Shown piece after piece: positions 4,940 through 7,969 of a stretch of DNA of 7,969 nucleotides (its first letter is position 1; every line of letters begins with the position of its first letter). The stretch is from an uncultured Collinsella sp. GTDB taxonomy: Bacteria > Actinomycetota > Coriobacteriia > Coriobacteriales > Coriobacteriaceae. The position numbers were made by a program, and so were the translations under genes. Under the pieces are notes generated by a model. It did no database searches. It saw only the letters and a program-made list of their open reading frames with translations, and was not told the DNA's origin. Where the stretch lies: assembly GCA_900551305.1 (NCBI GenBank), contig URVK01000062.1, forward strand, positions 1-7,969. Reading direction: 5' to 3'.

Positions 4940-6046
4940 ATGCTGCGTATAGCGACCATCGGCACATCCATGATTACCGACGACTTTATCCAGGTCGTCA
5001 ACGCCAACGACCAAGCCGCGTTTGTGGGCACGCTCTCGCGCGATGCCAATCGCGGTGCTGCCTTTACCGCCGAGCGCGGTGGCGAGCGAAACTTTACTTC
5101 ACTCGATGAGCTCGCGGCAGCCGCCGACGTCGACGCCGTCTATATCGGCAGCCCCAACGCACTTCACTACGAGCAGGCCCTTGCCTGCATCGCCGGTGGC
5201 AAGCACGTCATCGTCGAGAAGCCCTTCTGCGCCACCGAGGCGCAAGCGCTGGAAGTCTTCCGCGCTGCCGAGGCAGCAGGTGTCGTGGCCCTCGAGGCCA
5301 TGCGTCCCCTCCACGATCCCGCCTTCCACGCCATCGAGGACGCCCTGGGTGAGATCGCCCCCATCCGCCGCGCCTCATTGCGCTTTGGAAAATATTCCTC
5401 GCGCTACAACGAGATTCTCGCGGGACGCGCCACCAATATCTTCGACTGCAATATGGCCTCGGGTTCCCTCATGGATATTGGCGTCTACACCGTCGAGCCC
5501 ATGGTCGAGATTTTCGGCATGCCCTCCGGCCTTACGAGCATGACCACCCTGCTCGATCCCACCACGCGACAGCTCACGCACGGCCCCATCGACGGCTGCG
5601 GTTCCATCCTCGCCAGCTACGGCGGGGGCCGTATCTCCGTCGAGCTCGCGCACTCCAAAATTACGAATGACCTGCTGCCCTCGCAGATCGAAGGCGAGCG
5701 TGGCACTATCCAGATCGACCATCTGTCCACGCCCCGCAACGTCCGCATCGACTATCGCGGCGACGTCGTACGCGGCTCGGCGACCGAGGCGCCGCGCGAA
5801 CAGGGCGACAACGGCCGCGTGCTCGACCTGCCCAAATCGAGCAACACTATGGAATACGAACTCACAGACTTCATCACCGCCATCGGCGGCATCGATAACG
5901 TCAAGGAAGAGATTTGGGAGACCCCGGCGGGACGCCACGAGCTTGGCCACTACCGCGATGTCACACTCGTCTCACTACGCATCATGGATGCCGTGCGCCA
6001 GCAGGCCGGCATTACCTTCCCGGCCGACGCAGGCAAGCAGGCATAG
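4940..6046 (+). CDS. Gfo/Idh/MocA-family NAD(P)-dependent oxidoreductase
   Basis: This 368-residue protein has the usual length and two-domain plan. Seen: an N-terminal Rossmann fold starting LRIATIGTSMIT (nucleotide-binding loop near G8), the strand-end YIGSPNALHYEQAL (68-81), and the family hallmark VEKPFC (92-97) with K94. An alpha/beta substrate domain follows from about 120, containing GSLMDIGVYTV (175-185) with the conserved D179 and the likely catalytic Y183. Known of the family: these cytoplasmic enzymes oxidise or reduce sugars, inositols or other hydroxy compounds. The substrate cannot be read from sequence. The start has GAGGGGG about five bases upstream. It is joined to an acylphosphatase gene by a 2-base gap and is probably co-transcribed with it. 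The IGTS loop in place of a strict GxGxxG is common in this subgroup. Confidence 0.9.
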   Translation: MLRIATIGTSMITDDFIQVVNANDQAAFVGTLSRDANRGAAFTAERGGERNFTSLDELAAAADVDAVYIGSPNALHYEQALACIAGGKHVIVEKPFCATEAQALEVFRAAEAAGVVALEAMRPLHDPAFHAIEDALGEIAPIRRASLRFGKYSSRYNEILAGRATNIFDCNMASGSLMDIGVYTVEPMVEIFGMPSGLTSMTTLLDPTTRQLTHGPIDGCGSILASYGGGRISVELAHSKITNDLLPSQIEGERGTIQIDHLSTPRNVRIDYRGDVVRGSATEAPREQGDNGRVLDLPKSSNTMEYELTDFITAIGGIDNVKEEIWETPAGRHELGHYRDVTLVSLRIMDAVRQQAGITFPADAGKQA

Positions 6047-6048
6047 CG

Positions 6049-6459
6049 ATGGGCCTCTTCGATACGTTCTTCTCCAGCGTCACCGGCGGCAGTCGAGAGC
6101 CTCAAAAACCATCAAACGTCGAGCTCGAGCTGCGCCGCAGGCTTACTGTGCTCGCAAGCGACGAGGCCACTCAAGACACTCCCCTGCGCTATTTCCTGCG
6201 CTGGGAGGGGCAAGTCCAAGGCGTTGGTTTTCGCTTTACCAACACCAACCTCGCGCAGGCACGCGCACTCACCGGCTGGGTGCGTAACATGGAAGACGGC
6301 TCAGTCGAGATGGAGATACAGGGAGCTCCGGCAAATATCCTATCTCATCTCGAGGCGCTTCATGCCTCCTACGAGCGCATGGGAACGCGTTTTCGCCTCA
6401 TAGACGCTCAGGCCCGAGCCCCACTTGCCAATGAAGACGGCTTCAGTCCTCATTATTAG
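6049..6459 (+). CDS. acyP: acylphosphatase with N-terminal extension
   Basis: This 136-residue protein hydrolyses the carboxyl-phosphate bond of acyl phosphates in the cytoplasm. The start ATG lies two bases after the oxidoreductase stop, with only a weak AGG before it, suggesting translational coupling; a longer frame from 5914 would run through the preceding gene. Seen: GQVQGVGFR (54-62) with the catalytic, phosphate-binding R62, then LTGWVRNMEDGSVEMEIQG (74-92) with the catalytic N80. Both signature patterns of the family are intact, so activity is expected. Acylphosphatases are usually about 90-100 residues; this one has roughly 45 extra at the N terminus (MGLFDTFFSSVTGG, then a charged helix with ELELRRRL). 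That segment is not a clear signal peptide and its role is unknown. Confidence 0.88.
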   Translation: MGLFDTFFSSVTGGSREPQKPSNVELELRRRLTVLASDEATQDTPLRYFLRWEGQVQGVGFRFTNTNLAQARALTGWVRNMEDGSVEMEIQGAPANILSHLEALHASYERMGTRFRLIDAQARAPLANEDGFSPHY

Positions 6460-6484
6460 TATTGTGTGCTAAATACGGTATCAT
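6456..6484 (+). promoter_or_regulatory. candidate promoter and operator of the Fur-family gene
   Basis: TTAGTA (6456-6461) and TATCAT (6479-6484) are spaced by 17 bases. The -10 is a 5-of-6 match and the -35 only 3 of 6. The -35 overlaps the stop of the acylphosphatase gene. Within it TTAG-N9-CTAA (6456-6472) is an imperfect palindrome, the sort of site a Fur or PerR protein might use for autorepression. The palindrome is short, so this is tentative. Confidence 0.35.
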
Positions 6485-6520
6485 TTACCTACGACCGTTG
6501 ATAGAAAAGAGGCGAGGCGC

Positions 6521-6901
6521 ATGGCGGTGCAAAGAAGGAATACCAGGCAGCGAAAGCTGGTTCTTGACGCCGTGCGCCAAAGCTATAACCATCCCACCGC
6601 CGACGAAATCTACAACGCCGTGCGCGCGCAGGATGACAAAATCAGCCGCGGTACGGTCTACCGCAATCTCAATCTCTTGGCCGACGCCGGCGAGATCCTC
6701 TCCATCAAGACGCCGGGCGGCAGCCGCTTCGATCGCACGATCGAGCCGCATGCGCATATCATCTGCACCTCGTGCAGCCGCGTCATCGACGTACCGCTCC
6801 CCTTCGATGCCCAGCTCGACGCCAAAGCGTCCGAGCAAATCGGCTGGCACGTCACGTCGCACTACACCATCTTCGAGGGTCTCTGCCCCGACTGCCGGTA
6901 G
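6521..6901 (+). CDS. Fur-family metalloregulator, PerR-like
   Basis: This 126-residue DNA-binding repressor is slightly shorter than B. subtilis PerR (145). Seen: an N-terminal winged helix with HPTADEIYNAV (24-34) and the recognition helix region ISRGTVYRNLNLLADAGEI (41-59), followed by a metal-binding dimerisation domain. The PerR regulatory ligands all have counterparts: H24 (HPTADE), D71 (SRFD), H77 and H79 (EPHAH), and D90 (VID). Structural zinc sites are CTSC (82-85) and CPDC (122-125), the latter one residue from the end. The Asp at 90, where Fur usually has another residue, favours peroxide-sensing PerR over iron-sensing Fur; this is inference from alignment by eye. AAGAGG lies eight bases before the ATG. 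No catalase, peroxidase or iron-uptake gene is adjacent, so its targets are elsewhere. Confidence 0.87.
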   Translation: MAVQRRNTRQRKLVLDAVRQSYNHPTADEIYNAVRAQDDKISRGTVYRNLNLLADAGEILSIKTPGGSRFDRTIEPHAHIICTSCSRVIDVPLPFDAQLDAKASEQIGWHVTSHYTIFEGLCPDCR

Positions 6902-6904
6902 ATG

Positions 6905-6975
6905 TTCGGGACATGCCTTAAAATCCACCTTTCCGCGCTTTGCAGCAAACAGTACATTTCTAGGCATGTCCCGAA
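6905..6975. repeat. perfect 14-bp inverted repeat with 43-base loop between convergent genes
   Basis: TTCGGGACATGCCT (6905-6918) and AGGCATGTCCCGAA (6962-6975) are exact complements. After a 2x2 internal loop AAAT (6921-6924) pairs with ATTT (6956-6959), leaving a 31-base loop rich in C and U (CCACCTTTCC at 6925-6934). It fills nearly the whole gap between the Fur stop (6901) and the HAD stop (6979). Neither strand has a U-tract after the stem, so it is not an ordinary intrinsic terminator. It may still stop transcription from both sides, or be a mobile repeat or small RNA. Confidence 0.6.
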
Positions 6976-6978
6976 AAC

Positions 6979-7776
6979 CTACTCGGCGAGCAGGCGGTGC
7001 AGTTCTTCTTCGACCGTGTGCACGTAACGGACGCGATCGTTGATACCGCGCATGGTGGGGTTGCAGCTCTCCATCAGATAGGGATGGCCCACGACGTTGA
7101 GCATGTCGCGATCGTTCTCATTGTCGCCAAATGCCATCATCTCATCGGGCGAAATCCCCAGGACACGACCGTAATCGACAAGCGCGGAGCCCTTGCCCGA
7201 ACCGAAACCGATAAGGTCCGTCCATGCGGTTCCTGACGTCATCACATCGACACGGTCGCCAAAGAGGCGCTCGAAATACTCCCGGGCCGCCGGATAATCC
7301 ACCTCGGGCGTCTGGAAGCCAATCTTAATGACATCCTCGTCGATGTCCTCGGGACGGTCGACCACCGCCACATCGCAGTGGACCACATAGCGCAAATGGT
7401 CGACGAACGCATCGTTGCCGCTCATGGTGTAGATGTGCCCCTCACACGAAAGGGTCATGTCGGTATGGGGATACGCAACCACGGTATTCGCGATAACCAT
7501 AGCAAGGCTACGCTCCATGGAACGCTTGACGACGGCACGCCCCTCGCTCATCACCAGGGTTCCGTTTTCGCATACATAGGCGAGCTCATCGGCCACCGGG
7601 GCAAACAGGTAGCGCAAGCTCGCATATTGACGGCCACTCGCCGGCATAAACACGATACCACGACGATGCAGCTCATCGATAAGCTCAAAGGCCTCGGAAC
7701 GCAGCTCGCGCTCCCCCGGATGCAGCAACGTGCCGTCCAAATCGCATGCAATCAGTTTGATTCCCTCAAGACCCAT
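6979..7776 (-). CDS. Cof-type HAD-superfamily (IIB) phosphatase
   Basis: This 265-residue protein has typical length for the Cof/YbiV group of cytoplasmic phosphatases that act on sugar phosphates, flavin mononucleotide or pyridoxal phosphate. Seen: motif I CDLDGTLL (nucleophile D12 and acid/base D14), motif II MPASGRQ (S47), the cap domain about 80-180, motif III lysine K195 in GSGKGSAL, and motif IV AFGDNENDRDML (D218 and D222 for magnesium). All catalytic residues are intact. The ATG at 7776 is chosen because GGGGGAAG lies just upstream and the protein then starts four residues before the usual first beta strand. The frame continues back to 7851, without a ribosome binding site and with an unlikely basic extension. 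The exact substrate is not predictable. It is likely downstream of, and possibly co-transcribed with, the partial gene at 7860. Confidence 0.9.
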   Translation of the reverse strand: MGLEGIKLIACDLDGTLLHPGERELRSEAFELIDELHRRGIVFMPASGRQYASLRYLFAPVADELAYVCENGTLVMSEGRAVVKRSMERSLAMVIANTVVAYPHTDMTLSCEGHIYTMSGNDAFVDHLRYVVHCDVAVVDRPEDIDEDVIKIGFQTPEVDYPAAREYFERLFGDRVDVMTSGTAWTDLIGFGSGKGSALVDYGRVLGISPDEMMAFGDNENDRDMLNVVGHPYLMESCNPTMRGINDRVRYVHTVEEELHRLLAE

Positions 7777-7804
7777 ATGCTTCCCCCAAAGCCTCATATC
7801 AACA

Positions 7805-7847
7805 GCAAGACGAACCTTGATCGGTCGCCCCTCAAAGCCCGTCTTGC
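7805..7847. repeat. inverted repeat upstream of the HAD gene
   Basis: GCAAGACG (7805-7812) and CGTCTTGC (7840-7847) are perfect 8-bp complements with a 27-base loop, lying between the HAD start and the stop of the upstream gene. There is no U-tract after it on the minus strand. It may be a leader hairpin, a processing site or an operator. Confidence 0.35.
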
Positions 7848-7853
7848 GCATAC

Positions 7854-7878
7854 GCGCGCTTAGCCGCGCGCCTTTTTT
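7854..7878 (+). terminator. terminator-like hairpin oriented against both flanking genes
   Basis: GCGCGC (7854-7859), the loop TTAGCC, and GCGCGC (7866-7871) are followed by C and six T residues (7873-7878). This is a good intrinsic terminator for plus-strand transcription. Both neighbouring genes are on the minus strand, and the T-run is simply the AAA-AAG lysine codons of the partial gene. It could stop antisense RNA, or be an accident of the codons; the stem itself covers the stop codon of that gene. Confidence 0.3.
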
Positions 7879-7969
7879 ACGATGGTAAAGTCGGGAGCCA
7901 TGCTCACGACGACCTCCGCCGCACTCGACGCAAAGCGCCGGTCCGCATCGAGTTCACGGGTAACCAGCG
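7860..7969 (-). CDS. unrecognised protein, C-terminal 35 residues (5' end outside window)
   Basis: The minus frame is open from the window edge to TAA (7862-7860) and encodes a tail beginning LVTRELDADRRFASSAAEVV and ending in DFTIVKKARG. The other two minus frames stop within the same stretch, and the composition (Ala, Asp, Glu, Arg, with regular hydrophobics) looks like a real cytoplasmic domain. I do not recognise the family from this short tail and assign no function. It lies 83 bases upstream of the HAD gene on the same strand, so an operon is possible. The terminal KKARG is basic and probably flexible. Confidence 0.5.
   Translation of the reverse strand, partial: LVTRELDADRRFASSAAEVVVSMAPDFTIVKKARG

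Noticed and set aside
5375..5950. Minus-strand open frame inside the oxidoreductase gene
   Set aside because: It is a codon-bias shadow of the Gfo/Idh/MocA gene, with no ribosome binding site and no recognisable domain.

Overview
The window is GC-rich (roughly 60%) and carries compact bacterial genes with strong GGAGG-type ribosome binding sites. Gene content and protein style point to a gut Coriobacteriia actinobacterium, most like Collinsella. The markers are a secreted protein with a Cys-containing C-terminal domain seen in that group, an O-acetylhomoserine sulfhydrylase divergent from a LysR regulator, and a PerR-like Fur protein. This taxonomic call is inference from recognition, not a database result.

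Layout. 1-201 (+) is the C-terminal end of a ketopantoate reductase. It converges on a small two-helix membrane protein (311-517, -) across a shared hairpin. 707-1480 (-) is a secreted protein with a signal peptide, an Ala/Glu-rich linker and a C-terminal Tyr/Gly/Cys domain. Its 312-base upstream region has no gene but holds several inverted repeats and the terminator of the next gene. 1793-3103 (-) is O-acetylhomoserine sulfhydrylase (metY). 3377-4315 (+) is a divergent LysR regulator. 4379-6901 (+) runs as a same-strand series: RNase HI, a Gfo/Idh/MocA oxidoreductase, an acylphosphatase joined to it by a 2-base gap, and a Fur/PerR-family regulator. 6979-7776 (-) is a Cof-type HAD phosphatase convergent with the Fur gene, and 7860-7969 (-) is the C-terminal end of an unrecognised protein.

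The most interesting region is the 273-base metY/lysR intergenic region. It holds a well-formed promoter for metY (TTGACC-N17-TACTAT) and a perfect LysR-type palindrome (GTTATC-N9-GATAAC) centred near -65 of that promoter. In the roughly 177-base metY leader there is a 17-codon ORF, MNCLPRRMPGSCLRPSA, behind a perfect AAAGGAGG site. The leader ORF contains two Cys codons. Its distal half forms one arm of a hairpin that could also pair with the metY ribosome binding site, and a C/U-rich, G-poor tract follows. This looks like two-layer control of sulfur-amino-acid synthesis: LysR activation of initiation plus translation-dependent attenuation.

A second unexplained structure is a perfect 14-bp inverted repeat with a 43-base loop and no U-tract, filling the gap between the convergent Fur and HAD genes. 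No CRISPR array, tRNA, rRNA, insertion sequence or phage gene was seen.
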